A stretch of 64,000 nucleotides of DNA from CAZCEC01 sp964497615 (lineage in GTDB: Bacteria > Chloroflexota > Anaerolineae > Anaerolineales > UBA6663), in contig CAZCEC010000019.1 of assembly GCA_964497615.1 (NCBI GenBank), positions 1 to 64,000 of the forward strand. The letters run 5' to 3'. Position 1 is the stretch's first letter, and every line of letters begins with the position of its first letter. Positions 33,405 through 42,125 of this stretch are shown piece after piece. A model generated the notes under the pieces. The model was not told the origin of the DNA. It saw nothing but the letters and a program-made list of their open reading frames with translations, and made no database searches. The position numbers and the translations under genes were made by a program.

Positions 33405-33955
33405 GGGGTTGGGTCCTCTCCCTGCGTCCCCGGCAGGATGCGGCTCACTTCTTCCGGCCGGATTAACATCACCGGGCAGGTGGCGCGGCGCGCCACCCGG
33501 TCGGTGGTGGGGCCGTAAGCGTAAGGGGCCGGCCCGCCTTCGCCGTGCGTGCACATCACGATCAAATCAATCGCGTTGGCCTTGGCGTAATTGAGAATGC
33601 CGCCCGCCGGCCGGCCAAAAACGACCCCCACTTCCACCGTCAGCCCCTCGGCCTGCAATTGCTCCGCCGCCGGCAGCAGCATGCGCTTCGCCTCTGCCTC
33701 CTGGCTGGCCATCTCGGCTTCCTTGTAGATGGGGTGGTTGGCCAGTTCCAGGTCGGTTTCCGAGCGCGGCAGCTTGATCGAGCTTAGGAACGATGCCGCC
33801 AGCCGAAATGACCCGCCCGACCGCCCGGCCGGTGTGGGCACCACCATCAGCAGGTGCAGCGTGGCCTTGAGCGGCCCCGCGAGGGCGGCGGCGTAGGGCA
33901 GGGCCTTCTCCGCCAGTTCCGAACCGTCCAATGGCACCAGGATATTGGCGAACAC
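33401..33955 (-). CDS. Universal stress protein (UspA family) embedded in ABC operon
   Basis: A 184-residue single Usp domain beginning with GTG, VFANILVPLDGSELAEKALP. The ATP-binding end is IDLIVMCTHGEGG followed by YGPTTDRVARRATCPVMLIR, which keeps the G-x2-G...G-T pattern in altered form. The loop near residues 45-85 is longer than usual. The GTG shares one nucleotide with the permease stop (TAGTG) and its TGA overlaps the oppD ATG. This fixes the start and shows true insertion in the transporter operon. It may sense nucleotide or stress state for the transporter. Confidence 0.85.
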   Translation of the reverse strand: MFANILVPLDGSELAEKALPYAAALAGPLKATLHLLMVVPTPAGRSGGSFRLAASFLSSIKLPRSETDLELANHPIYKEAEMASQEAEAKRMLLPAAEQLQAEGLTVEVGVVFGRPAGGILNYAKANAIDLIVMCTHGEGGPAPYAYGPTTDRVARRATCPVMLIRPEEVSRILPGTQGEDPTP

Positions 33956-34920
33956 TAGGCCTCCTTGCTGGCCTTCTTGAACCGCTGCTGCGGGTCCGTC
34001 ACCGAGCGCAGCCAGCCCGCCACCATCTGGATGAACAGCACGCTCAGGCCGATGGCCAGCCCTGGAAAGGTCACCAGCCACCAGGCCTTGGCCATGTAAT
34101 CGCGCCCGTCCGAGAGCATCAGCCCCCACGACGCCTCCGGCGGCTGGATGCCCATGCCCAGGAACGACAGCGCCGCCTCCGCCAGGATGATGCGCGCCAA
34201 TTCCATCACCGCAATCGTCAGGATGGGCGACACTAAGTTGGGCAGCAGGTGGATGAAGATGATGCGCAGGTCGCCGGCGCCGATCACCCGCGCCGCCTTC
34301 ACGAACACCTCCTCGCGCAGCGATAGCGTCACCCCGCGCACGATCCGGGCGAAGATCATCCACCCGTTAATCATCAGCGCGATCATCATGTTTTGCAGGC
34401 TCGGCCCCAGCATGATCAGCAGGGTCAGCGCCACCAGCAGGCCCGGAAAGGCCGTCTGGATATCCACCCAGCGCATGATGATGGTGTCCACCGTGCCGCC
34501 GAAATAGCCGGCCGTCAGCCCCAGCACCGTGCCGAACAATCCGGTCACAGCCACCACACCCAGCCCCACCAGCAGCGACACCCGGCTGCCGTGAATGATG
34601 CGGTCCAGGATTGGCCGCCCCAGTTGGTCGGTGCCCAGGATGTAGTGATAGTTGAACTCGCCCTCGACGGTGAGCATGGGCGGCGAGAGCCGCAGCCGTA
34701 GGTTCTGCTTGGTGTACTGATCGGCGATTACCGGGGCGGCAGCCGCCATCAGCACCACCAGCACAAACCCGATGGCGCCCACCAGCGCCACCCGGTCGCT
34801 CACCAGGTCTGCCAGCACTTCGCGCAGGCCGTGCAGCCACGGGAACCTCCGCTCCGCGACCTTCTCGGCCGGCTCGCTGACGGTTTCGGCCAGCTTTAAA
34901 TTGCGTAGTGTGGTTGCCAT
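33955..34920 (-). CDS. ABC transporter permease (OppC/DppC type)
   Basis: A 321-residue permease with an N-terminal cytoplasmic stretch, first helix about 45-67, a periplasmic loop with GTDQLGRPILDRIIHGSR, and a five-helix core. The EAA loop is AARVIGAGDLRIIFIHLLPN. ASWGLMLSDGRDYM near the C-terminus is usual for OppC. It forms the channel with the OppB-type permease upstream; the imported compound is a peptide, opine or similar. Confidence 0.92.
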   Translation of the reverse strand: MATTLRNLKLAETVSEPAEKVAERRFPWLHGLREVLADLVSDRVALVGAIGFVLVVLMAAAAPVIADQYTKQNLRLRLSPPMLTVEGEFNYHYILGTDQLGRPILDRIIHGSRVSLLVGLGVVAVTGLFGTVLGLTAGYFGGTVDTIIMRWVDIQTAFPGLLVALTLLIMLGPSLQNMMIALMINGWMIFARIVRGVTLSLREEVFVKAARVIGAGDLRIIFIHLLPNLVSPILTIAVMELARIILAEAALSFLGMGIQPPEASWGLMLSDGRDYMAKAWWLVTFPGLAIGLSVLFIQMVAGWLRSVTDPQQRFKKASKEA

Positions 34921-35049
34921 CCCGCCTCCTTCTCCGTAGCCTGCCCGCTCACCCAGAACCCGCCTCGCGGCCTCCTCTCCTGGCGGGAGACCATGGTCCC
35001 GCAGCGTAGCGGAGTGGGGGGGCGGGGTGAGGGCGAATCGCCCATACCG

Positions 35050-35970
35050 TTACGTGTACCGAATTCGCGGATCGAACCACCCGTACGTCATGTCAATCAG
35101 CAGGTTGAGGGCCACCACCAGCACCCCCACCACGAACACGTCCGCTTGCAGCAGCGGCAAGTCCTGCCGGCGGATGGCGTCCATTGCCAGCAGCCCCACC
35201 CCCGGCCACCCGAACACCACCTCCACGATCACCGTGAAGCCCGCCAGCAAGCGGCTCAGCTCCCACCCGCTCAGCGTCACGATGGGGATGGCGGCGTTCT
35301 TCAGCGCGTGGCCCATGATGACCGTCTGCTCGGCCAGCCCGCGCGCCCGCGCCGCTGTCACATAGTTGCGCCCCAGCTCATCCAGCACGCTCGACCGCAC
35401 AATTTGGGTGATGCGGCCCAACGGCGCCGCCGCCAGGGTCACCGCCGGCAGCACCAAATGTTTCCAGGAGCCGTATCCCGAGGTAAAGAACCACCCCAGG
35501 TTCACGGCGAAGATCAGGATCAGCATCAGCCCCAGCCAGTTGGAGGCCACGCACATGCCCACCAGCGAGCCCAGGCTGCAAAAGTGGTCCAGCCAACTGC
35601 GCGGCCGCAGCGCCGCCAGCACCCCCAGCGGCACCGCGAAGACGACCGCCAGGGCCATCGCCGCGAAGGCCAGCAGGAAGGTGGCCGGCAGCCGGTCCAG
35701 CACCAGCGGCAGGGCCGGCACCCGCTGCCACAGCGAGTTGCCAAAGTCGCCGCGCACCGCGTCGGCGCTGAAGCGCGCAAATTGAACCAGCAGGGGGTCG
35801 TTAAAGCCCAACGTCTCGCGCATCGCTTCCCGCTGGGCCTCGGTGGCCTCCAGCGGCAGCATCAGCTTCACCGGGTCGCCGATGACGCGCGTGATGACGA
35901 ACACCAGCACCGAGACCGCGGCGATGGAAATCAGGGCGTAGAACAAGCGGCGCAGCAAATAGCCGACCAT
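35050..35970 (-). CDS. ABC transporter permease (OppB/DppB type)
   Basis: A 306-residue permease starting MVGYLLRRLFYALISIAAVS. Landmark DFGNSLWQRVPALPLVLDR, EAA loop ARARGLAEQTVIMGHALKNA and the end MTYGWFDPRIRY are typical. ATG 35970 is preceded by GGAAGGATG; the longer upstream open frame is GC-rich spacer. It is 204 bp after the binding protein and 129 bp before OppC; neither gap shows another gene. Confidence 0.92.
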   Translation of the reverse strand: MVGYLLRRLFYALISIAAVSVLVFVITRVIGDPVKLMLPLEATEAQREAMRETLGFNDPLLVQFARFSADAVRGDFGNSLWQRVPALPLVLDRLPATFLLAFAAMALAVVFAVPLGVLAALRPRSWLDHFCSLGSLVGMCVASNWLGLMLILIFAVNLGWFFTSGYGSWKHLVLPAVTLAAAPLGRITQIVRSSVLDELGRNYVTAARARGLAEQTVIMGHALKNAAIPIVTLSGWELSRLLAGFTVIVEVVFGWPGVGLLAMDAIRRQDLPLLQADVFVVGVLVVALNLLIDMTYGWFDPRIRYT

Positions 35971-36082
35971 CGCATCATCCTTCCGTGGGCGTTGCCGCCC
36001 GGCATTGTTGCCGCTTTCACCCGCCGGGCGCGCGGCGGTGGGCGTCTGCCGCGGCCGCGCGGGCGGTGCCTGCGTGCCGGCT

Positions 36083-36116
36083 GCCGCCGGGCCAGGCAGT
36101 CGCCCAGCCCGGCGGC
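36083..36116. other. Intercistronic hairpin after the binding-protein gene
   Basis: Arms GCCGCCGGGC (36083-36092) and GCCCGGCGGC (36107-36116), 14-nt loop, between the binding-protein stop and the permease start. Hairpins here commonly protect the upstream mRNA end so that binding protein is made in excess over permease. No U run was seen. Confidence 0.5.
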
Positions 36117-36174
36117 GGCCGGTCCAGCGGCCAGGCGCGGCCCACCTGCGCCACGCCCAGCCGCGATCCACTCA

Positions 36175-37743
36175 TTACTTCAAGCCCATCTCCGTGATCA
36201 GCAGCCGGCCATCCAGCCGCGGCTCCCAATCCAGGCGCTCACTCAGCCCGTAGATGTTCTCGAAGTTGACCAGGTACAGGTGCGAGGCCTCGTCGTGCGA
36301 GGTCTGGATGATCTGGTGATACAGCGCCTCGCGCGCCGCCACGTCCGTCTCGGTCCGGGCCTGGTTGATCATGTCCGTGACCTCTGGGTTACAGTACGAC
36401 GGAGCCGTGCCGCCGCATGAGTAGTAACCCGACAGGGTGCGGTCCGCGTCCAGCAGCGAGTTGTCGTGCGACACGAAGATCATCGGCGCCCGGTTCTCCG
36501 CATCGAACAGGATGTCCAGGTAGTTGGAGAACTCGCTGATGTTGATGCGGACGTTCAGGCCCACTTCCGCCAGTTGGCCCGCCACCACCTCCACCAGCTC
36601 CTTGTCCTTCAGCCACCGGCCCACTTCGCTCTCCAGCACGATCTCCGCGCCATCGTAGCCCGACTGCGCGATCAGGTCCTGGGCCATGGTGGGATCGTAC
36701 GGGTAGGCCGAGACGTTGGGATTGTAGCCGAAGTGGCCGGGCGTCAAAATCTGCCCATCGGCCGGCACCGCGAAGCCGCCGTAGATGGCGTCGGCGATGC
36801 CTTCCTTGTCCACGGCGTAGTTGATGGCCTGGCGCAGTTCCACGGCCTCCAGCACCGAGCCGGCGCCGTTGTGCAGCAGGATCATGGGGAATTCCAGGCC
36901 GGGGCGGTGCACGGCCACCGGCGCCGAGTCAATCTGCTCTGGCAGCAGGCCGAACACCAGGTCCACCTCGCCGGCTTGCAGGGCCGCCAGGCGCGTGGAC
37001 TCTTCCAGGATCGGGCGGTAGTGCACCACGTCGATGCTGCCCGCCGCGCCCCAGTAGTCGGGGTTCTTCTCGATGGTCACGTCCACGCCGCGGTCCCAGG
37101 AGACAAACCGGTACGGCCCGGTGCCGATGGGGGTGGTGGCAAACGCCTCTGGGTCGGCCTGGGCATGGCCAGGCTCGATGATCATCAGCATGTTCATGCG
37201 CGCCGGCAGGATCGGGTCCGGGCCATTGGTGATGATGCGCACCACGTACTCCGACGCCGCCTCGGCCGAGACGATGGTGGCGAAGTTGCTCACCTGGTCC
37301 GAAGCCGTGGCCGGGTCGATGATGCGGTTGATGCTGAAGGCCGCGGCCTCCGCGTTGAAGGGCGCGCCGTTGTGGAAGCTCACGCCCTCGCGCAGGGTGA
37401 ATTCCCAAGTTGTGTCGTCCACCTGGGTGTATGCGGTCGCCAGCAGGGGCTCCAGCTCGCCGCCCGCGTCGCGGGTCAGCAGGGTTTCGTAGATGTTCTC
37501 ATTCACCGCGCGGCCGTTGCCGTCCTCGCTCACCTGCGGGTCCAGGGTGGCCGGGTCTTCCGCCAGCACAATCGTGATGGAGCTCATCTCCGCCGGGGGC
37601 GCGTCGGTCGGCTGGGGCGCGGCGGTGTTGGCCGGGGCCTGGGTGTTGGACGGGGCCTGGGTGGCGGTCGCGCCGCCGCCGCAGGCCGTAATCAGCAGGG
37701 TGGCCAGGATCACGAATGCCAGCAGTTTTGCAGTCCTCTTCAT
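36175..37743 (-). CDS. ABC transporter substrate-binding lipoprotein (SBP family 5)
   Basis: A 522-residue extracytoplasmic protein. A lipoprotein signal (MKRTAKLLAFVILATLLITA then Cys at about 21) is followed by a Thr/Pro/Ala/Gln-rich linker and the family 5 fold: DPATLDPQVSEDGNGRAVNE, WEFTLREGVSFHNGAPFNA, TPIGTGPYRFVSWDRG, LRQAINYAVDKEGI. It captures peptides, opines or glycosides for the permeases downstream. AGGAGG precedes ATG 37743. The 147-bp gap to the ThDP gene holds no other gene and may have a secondary promoter. Confidence 0.93.
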   Translation of the reverse strand: MKRTAKLLAFVILATLLITACGGGATATQAPSNTQAPANTAAPQPTDAPPAEMSSITIVLAEDPATLDPQVSEDGNGRAVNENIYETLLTRDAGGELEPLLATAYTQVDDTTWEFTLREGVSFHNGAPFNAEAAAFSINRIIDPATASDQVSNFATIVSAEAASEYVVRIITNGPDPILPARMNMLMIIEPGHAQADPEAFATTPIGTGPYRFVSWDRGVDVTIEKNPDYWGAAGSIDVVHYRPILEESTRLAALQAGEVDLVFGLLPEQIDSAPVAVHRPGLEFPMILLHNGAGSVLEAVELRQAINYAVDKEGIADAIYGGFAVPADGQILTPGHFGYNPNVSAYPYDPTMAQDLIAQSGYDGAEIVLESEVGRWLKDKELVEVVAGQLAEVGLNVRINISEFSNYLDILFDAENRAPMIFVSHDNSLLDADRTLSGYYSCGGTAPSYCNPEVTDMINQARTETDVAAREALYHQIIQTSHDEASHLYLVNFENIYGLSERLDWEPRLDGRLLITEMGLK

Positions 37744-37890
37744 ATCTCACTCCTCCTGTGAGTCGTTCGGGGTAGTGCGCCAATCAGCTTGCGTCGACTT
37801 GAAGGTTGGAAAAGGTGTGCGCTGGTATAGCCTCCTTGTTGGGACGGGGCGCCGGGTTGGCAGCGCGGGCGGATGGTTGCGGACACGCGT

Positions 37891-39612
37891 CTAGGCTTCG
37901 ATCTTGGCTGAGGCCTGCAGCCAGCGTTCGACAGGCGGCGTCTCGGTCACTTCCGACTCTGTCGTCACGTCCAGAAAGGTCGGGCGGCCGCTGGCAAACG
38001 CCGCGCGCAGCGCCGGTTCCAGTTCGTCGGGCGTCTCCACCCGCCGGCCCTCCAGCCCAAACGCCCGGGCAATGCCGGCATAGTCTGTGTCGGCCGAAAA
38101 GTCCACCGAGAGATAGCGCCGGTCGCGGTACAGGTGCTGGAGGGTCTTGATCCAGCCAAACTGCGCGTTATTGAATAGCAGCAGGACGACGGGCAGGTTC
38201 AGCCGCGCAATCGTCTCCAGTTCGCCGCAGCTCATGCCAAAACTGCCGTCGCCCACCAGTCCCAGCACCGGCGCCTGCGGCCGGGCCAGCTTGGCGCCCA
38301 CCACCCCCGGCAGGGCATAGCCCAGCCCGCCATAGCCGCGCGGGATGATGATGTGGCGCCCCGCTGGGCTGGCATAATAGGCGGAGGTGAACGGCGTGCC
38401 CGTGCCGGCGTCGGCCACGATCACGCTGTCGCGCGGCAGCACACTGCGGATGGCTTGCAGCACCCGCTGCGGCTTCATCGGCTGGGTATCGGCGGCCAGC
38501 TTGGGCGCCTCGCGCGCCCACCACGCCGCCCGCAGCCCGGCAAAGTCGGTCCACGGTTCGCGCCCCGCCGCCCCATCCAGCCGCGTCATCTGGCCGCGCG
38601 CCGCCGCCGTCATCTGCTTCAGCACCGTGCGGGCGTCGCCGGCCAGCCCGGCGCTCAGTGGATAGGTGTTGCCCACCTCCACCGGGTCCACGTCAATCTG
38701 GATCACCCGCACCTGCCCGTCGCTGGCCGGCACGCTCCAGTTCAGGGTGGTCACCGAGTCGGTCTTGCAGCCCACGTACAGCACCAGGTCCGCCGCCGCC
38801 AGCACCTCGTTGGCGTACGGCCGCGCCCCGTTGCCGCCCACCACCCCCAGGCTCAGGGCGTGCGTCTCGTCAATGCTGCCCTGCCCGTTGATGGACGTGC
38901 CCACCGGCGCGCTCAGCAGTTCCGCCAGCGCCGTCAGCTCGTCCCACGCCCGCGAGATCATCACCCCGCCGCCGGCCACGATCACCGGCCGCTGGGCTTG
39001 CAGCAGCACCTGGGCCGCGGCCTCCACCGCCTCGGGGTCGGCGCCGGTGCGGTAGGCGGGATAGGTGCGGCAGGCGCTCTCGGCGTACAGGCTCTCCGGG
39101 TGGGCGGGCTCTTCCAGCACATCCTCCGGCAGGGTGATCTGCACCGCGCCGGGCCGGCCCGTCGTCGCCATGCGGAAGGCCTTGCGCATCACCTCGCCCG
39201 CCCGTTCGCCGCGCTTGAGCGTGTGGCGCCACTTGGTCACCGCGCCAAAGAGCTGGCCCTGGTCCAACTCGGTCAGCACGTTGCGGCCCTCGGCCTCCAG
39301 GGGGATGTCGGACGTGAAGGCGATCACCGGCACCGACGAGGCGTTGGCCTCCGCCAGGCCGGGCACCAGGTACAGCGCGCCCGCCCCGCTAGGGGCCTCG
39401 CACACGCCCGGCCGGCCGCTCAGCCGCGCATACACATCCGCCATGTACGACGCGCCCCGCTCGTCGCGGGTCATCACGTGGCGGACGCTGTCGCGCGCGG
39501 CATGCAGCGCATCGTAAAACGGGATCGACGTATCGCCCGGCACGCCAAAGACGTACTCGACCTCGTAGGCCTTCAGCATTTCCACCAGGGCTTGCGCAGA
39601 ATGGAGTGTCAC
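37891..39612 (-). CDS. Thiamine diphosphate-dependent enzyme, acetolactate synthase-like
   Basis: A 573-residue ThDP enzyme with the three-domain order of the acetolactate synthase/benzoylformate decarboxylase family. N-terminal pyrimidine domain has EVEYVFGVPGDTSIPFYDAL and the catalytic Glu in DERGASYMADVYAR; middle domain AQRPVIVAGGGVM; C-terminal ThDP/Mg motif GDGSFGMSCGELETIARLNL ending in NN. No acetolactate synthase small subunit is nearby, and the context suggests catabolic decarboxylation or carboligation rather than branched-chain synthesis. GTG 39612 overlaps the GntR stop (GTGA), so it is coupled to the regulator. Confidence 0.85.
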   Translation of the reverse strand: MTLHSAQALVEMLKAYEVEYVFGVPGDTSIPFYDALHAARDSVRHVMTRDERGASYMADVYARLSGRPGVCEAPSGAGALYLVPGLAEANASSVPVIAFTSDIPLEAEGRNVLTELDQGQLFGAVTKWRHTLKRGERAGEVMRKAFRMATTGRPGAVQITLPEDVLEEPAHPESLYAESACRTYPAYRTGADPEAVEAAAQVLLQAQRPVIVAGGGVMISRAWDELTALAELLSAPVGTSINGQGSIDETHALSLGVVGGNGARPYANEVLAAADLVLYVGCKTDSVTTLNWSVPASDGQVRVIQIDVDPVEVGNTYPLSAGLAGDARTVLKQMTAAARGQMTRLDGAAGREPWTDFAGLRAAWWAREAPKLAADTQPMKPQRVLQAIRSVLPRDSVIVADAGTGTPFTSAYYASPAGRHIIIPRGYGGLGYALPGVVGAKLARPQAPVLGLVGDGSFGMSCGELETIARLNLPVVLLLFNNAQFGWIKTLQHLYRDRRYLSVDFSADTDYAGIARAFGLEGRRVETPDELEPALRAAFASGRPTFLDVTTESEVTETPPVERWLQASAKIEA

Positions 39613-40337
39613 AGGCTGTGCACCTCGGCGGGGGTGGGGAGGGGGGCGGCCTCGGGCAGCCGTTCCAGCGGGCCGGCCTGGGCAAAGTCGCGCACCACGC
39701 TGTCCAGGTGGGCGCGCATGGCGGCCTCGGCCTGCTGCGGGTCGCCGGTGCGCAGCCCGGCCAGGATGCGCCGGTGCTCGCGCCCGGATTTCTCCAGCCG
39801 CCCTTGCAGCCGGTCCGAGAGCCGCCGCAGCCGCCGCAATTGCTCCTCCAGCTTGTCCAGGATCGGCTTCAGCCGGCGGTTATCGGCCCGCTCGTGGATC
39901 ATGGTGTGGAACTGCGCGCCCAGGCGGGAGCAGGTCTCCACATCCCGGCGCTCCAGCGCCCGGTCGGCCTCGTCCAGCAGGTGCTCGGCCTCGTCCAGGT
40001 CGCGCCGGGAGAACTCGGGCGTGGCCAGCCGCGCCGCCAGGCCCTCCAACACAGCCCGCAGTTCGAAGATCTCGGTCGCATCCTTGAGCGAGACTTCGGA
40101 GACGGAAGTGCCTTTGTACGGGATTTTGGTGACCAGCCCATCGCGCTCGAGGGTGAGCAGGGCGTCGCGCACTGGGGTCTTGCTGGTGCCAAGCTGCCGG
40201 GCCAGGTCGTCTTCCACCAGGGGATCGCCCGGCCGGTATTGGAGGTCGAGGATGGCCTCCTTGATCGTCAAATAGACGCGTTCGGTGAGTGTCAGCCCAA
40301 CGCTCATTGGGGAAAGCTTGAAAGGCGTCTCGGCCAT
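39609..40337 (-). CDS. GntR-family (FadR/FCD) transcriptional regulator
   Basis: A 242-residue regulator. The N-terminal winged helix has ERVYLTIKEAILDLQYRPGD and the recognition helix GTSKTPVRDALLTLERDGLV. The all-helical FCD domain follows, with metal-ligand candidates Asp/His (FHTMIHERADN, SGREHRRILAGL). FCD regulators usually sense carboxylates or amino acids. The ATG at 40337 was chosen because the upstream frame is AT-rich operator sequence. It is first in the long minus-strand series and overlaps the ThDP gene, and palindromic sites lie just upstream, so autoregulation and control of the island are likely. Confidence 0.9.
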   Translation of the reverse strand: MAETPFKLSPMSVGLTLTERVYLTIKEAILDLQYRPGDPLVEDDLARQLGTSKTPVRDALLTLERDGLVTKIPYKGTSVSEVSLKDATEIFELRAVLEGLAARLATPEFSRRDLDEAEHLLDEADRALERRDVETCSRLGAQFHTMIHERADNRRLKPILDKLEEQLRRLRRLSDRLQGRLEKSGREHRRILAGLRTGDPQQAEAAMRAHLDSVVRDFAQAGPLERLPEAAPLPTPAEVHSL

Positions 40338-40364
40338 ACCTACCTTTCCCTTGACGTTTTCGAT

Positions 40365-40407
40365 ATATCGTATATGATACACGAAGCAGACCAAAAATAT
40401 ACGATAT
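40365..40407. promoter_or_regulatory. Putative GntR operator: palindromes in divergent promoter region
   Basis: TCGTATATGATACACGA at 40368-40384 is a 17-bp palindrome broken only at its centre and one symmetric pair. Overlapping this, ATATCGTATAT (40365-40375) and ATATACGATAT (40397-40407) are exact inverted copies, 32 bp apart centre to centre, about three helical turns. The spacing suits cooperative binding of two dimers. The region is AT-rich against its surroundings and lies between divergent GntR and acyl-CoA dehydrogenase units. Confidence 0.65.
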
Positions 40408-40443
40408 TAACCGTTTTGTCAACCACTAAACAGGGCTACTTCG

Positions 40444-40471
40444 TTGACAAACCCGTGGTTCTGCGTAAAGT
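40444..40471 (+). promoter_or_regulatory. Promoter for the acyl-CoA dehydrogenase unit
   Basis: A perfect TTGACA at 40444-40449, a 16-bp spacer and TAAAGT at 40466-40471. The predicted start is about 33 nt before the ATG at 40511. It is 37 bp from the operator-like sites, close enough for control by the divergent GntR. Confidence 0.5.
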
Positions 40472-40510
40472 CGAGAGGTAAATCGCCTTCTCTCAAAGGG
40501 AATAACCTCC

Positions 40511-40849
40511 ATGCGCCACGCTAAATACCGCCCCGGCTCCCTGGTCCTGCTCCGCCAGCTTGACGTTAACGGCAAGGTGGCCACGATTTGGGGCGGCCGG
40601 GTGCTCACCAGCGACCCCCGGCAGATGACGGTCCTGGCCATCGAGATGGTCTACCAGGCCCAGGAATGGCACGCCGTGGGCGACTTTCAGGAAGTTTCCG
40701 CCCCGCCGCACAAGCTCCCCTACAAGTGGGACTTTCCCCGCCTGCTGGTCAAGTTCGAAGCCAACCCCACCGACCTGGAAGCCCGCCCCGTCATCGAGGC
40801 CGCCCTGGAGCGCTATTCCCTCGCCAACCCAGGCGCGGACGAAGCCTGA
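40511..40849 (+). CDS. Hypothetical protein, 112 aa
   Basis: A soluble protein starting MRHAKYRPGSLVLLRQLDVN with an SH3-like or beta-rich N-terminal half (VATIWGGRVLTSDPRQMTVL) and a helical C-terminus. AAAGGGAA stands upstream of the ATG. It precedes the acyl-CoA dehydrogenase by 26 nt and is probably cotranscribed. No family recognised. Confidence 0.65.
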   Translation: MRHAKYRPGSLVLLRQLDVNGKVATIWGGRVLTSDPRQMTVLAIEMVYQAQEWHAVGDFQEVSAPPHKLPYKWDFPRLLVKFEANPTDLEARPVIEAALERYSLANPGADEA

Positions 40850-40875
40850 TCCCCGCCCCCACAAAGGACACTCTC

Positions 40876-42087
40876 ATGGACTTCTCCCTCTCCGAAGAGC
40901 ACCGCATGGTTCAGCAGACGGTGCGTGACTTCTGCGAAAAGGAAGTGGCGCCCATCATCAAGGAAGCTGACCGCACCCAAACCATGCACCCGAGCATCCT
41001 GCCTCGCATGGGCGCGCTGGGCATCCTGGGCATTTGCCTGCCGGAGAAGTATGGGGGGATGGGCTTCGACTACATCACCTTGGGCCTGGTGTGCGAGGAG
41101 CTGGAAGCCTGCGACACCAGCCTGCGCGTGGTCATGTCCGTCCACATGGGGTTGAACAGCCTGGCGGTCTTCCAGTGGGGGACGGAAGACCAGAAGCAGC
41201 GCTTCCTCGTCCCGCAGGCGCGCGGCGAGAAGTACGCCATGTTTGGCCTCACCGAGCCGGGCGTGGGCAGCGACGTGGCCGGCATGGCCTCCACTGCCCG
41301 CCGCGACGGCGACGATTACATCATCAACGGCGAGAAGATGTGGATTTCCCTCGCCACCAAGGCCCACCACATCCTATGGGTGGCGCGCACCAACCCGGAG
41401 CGCCCCGACCCGCACGACCAGCTTTCTGCTTTCCTCATCGAGACCGACCGCCCCGGCATCACCACCGGCGACATCCACGGCAAGTTGGGCGTGCGCGCCG
41501 GCTCCACCGGCTGGGTGAACTGCGCCGACGTGCGCGTGCCCGCCGCCAACCGCCTGGGCGAGGAGGGCGAAGGCTTCAAGATCGCCATGTCGTGCCTGGA
41601 CAACGGCCGCTACACCGTCGGGTCCGGCGCAGTGGGCCTCATCCGCGCCTCGCTGGAGGCCAGCGTGCGCTACGCCAACAGCCGCAAGAGCTTTGGCCGT
41701 GAGATCGGCAAGCACCAGCTTGTCCAGCAGAAGATTGCCCACATGGTCCGCGACTACGAGATGGGGCGGCTGCTCTACCTCCAGGCCGGCTGGCTCAAGA
41801 ACCAGGGCCAGCGCAACACCCGCGAGACCTCGCTGTGCAAGTGGTTCGCCACCGACGCGTCCTTCGAGGCCGCCCACCAGGCCATCCAGGTGCACGGGGC
41901 GTACGGCTATAGCGATGAGTACGACGTGGAGCGCTACCTGCGCAATGCGCGCGGCGCCATCATCTACGAGGGCACCAGCGAAATCCACCAGCTCATGCAG
42001 GCCGGCTATGCCCTCGGCTACCGCACCGACGGCGACCTGCGCTGCGAACTGCCGGCGTATGATGAGGCAGTGTGGCGGGGGACGTGA
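40876..42087 (+). CDS. Acyl-CoA dehydrogenase
   Basis: A 403-residue flavoprotein that introduces a double bond in an acyl-CoA and passes electrons to ETF. N-terminal helical domain MDFSLSEEHRMVQQTVRDFC; FAD/substrate loop FGLTEPGVGSDVAGM; beta domain GEKMWIS; C-terminal catalytic Glu in IIYEGTSEIHQL. Chain-length cannot be told; short-chain or glutaryl-CoA use would suit a lysine-related island but is inference. AAAGGA is 8 nt before the ATG. No ETF genes are in the window. Confidence 0.92.
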   Translation: MDFSLSEEHRMVQQTVRDFCEKEVAPIIKEADRTQTMHPSILPRMGALGILGICLPEKYGGMGFDYITLGLVCEELEACDTSLRVVMSVHMGLNSLAVFQWGTEDQKQRFLVPQARGEKYAMFGLTEPGVGSDVAGMASTARRDGDDYIINGEKMWISLATKAHHILWVARTNPERPDPHDQLSAFLIETDRPGITTGDIHGKLGVRAGSTGWVNCADVRVPAANRLGEEGEGFKIAMSCLDNGRYTVGSGAVGLIRASLEASVRYANSRKSFGREIGKHQLVQQKIAHMVRDYEMGRLLYLQAGWLKNQGQRNTRETSLCKWFATDASFEAAHQAIQVHGAYGYSDEYDVERYLRNARGAIIYEGTSEIHQLMQAGYALGYRTDGDLRCELPAYDEAVWRGT

Positions 42088-42117
42088 GGTGTGAAACGTG
42101 AAACGTGATACGTGAGA
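42087..42117. repeat. AAACGTGA tandem repeat
   Basis: GTGAAACGTGAAACGTGATA with flanking GTGAGGT and CGTGAG: three to four units of about 9 bp between the convergent acyl-CoA dehydrogenase and membrane protein genes, the whole gap being 38 bp. Confidence 0.6.
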
Positions 42118-42125
42118 TAAACAAC

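Noticed and set aside
37891..39612. Naming the ThDP enzyme as acetolactate synthase (ilvB)
   Set aside because: No small subunit or other branched-chain genes are nearby and the family includes many decarboxylases and lyases; only the general family is supported.
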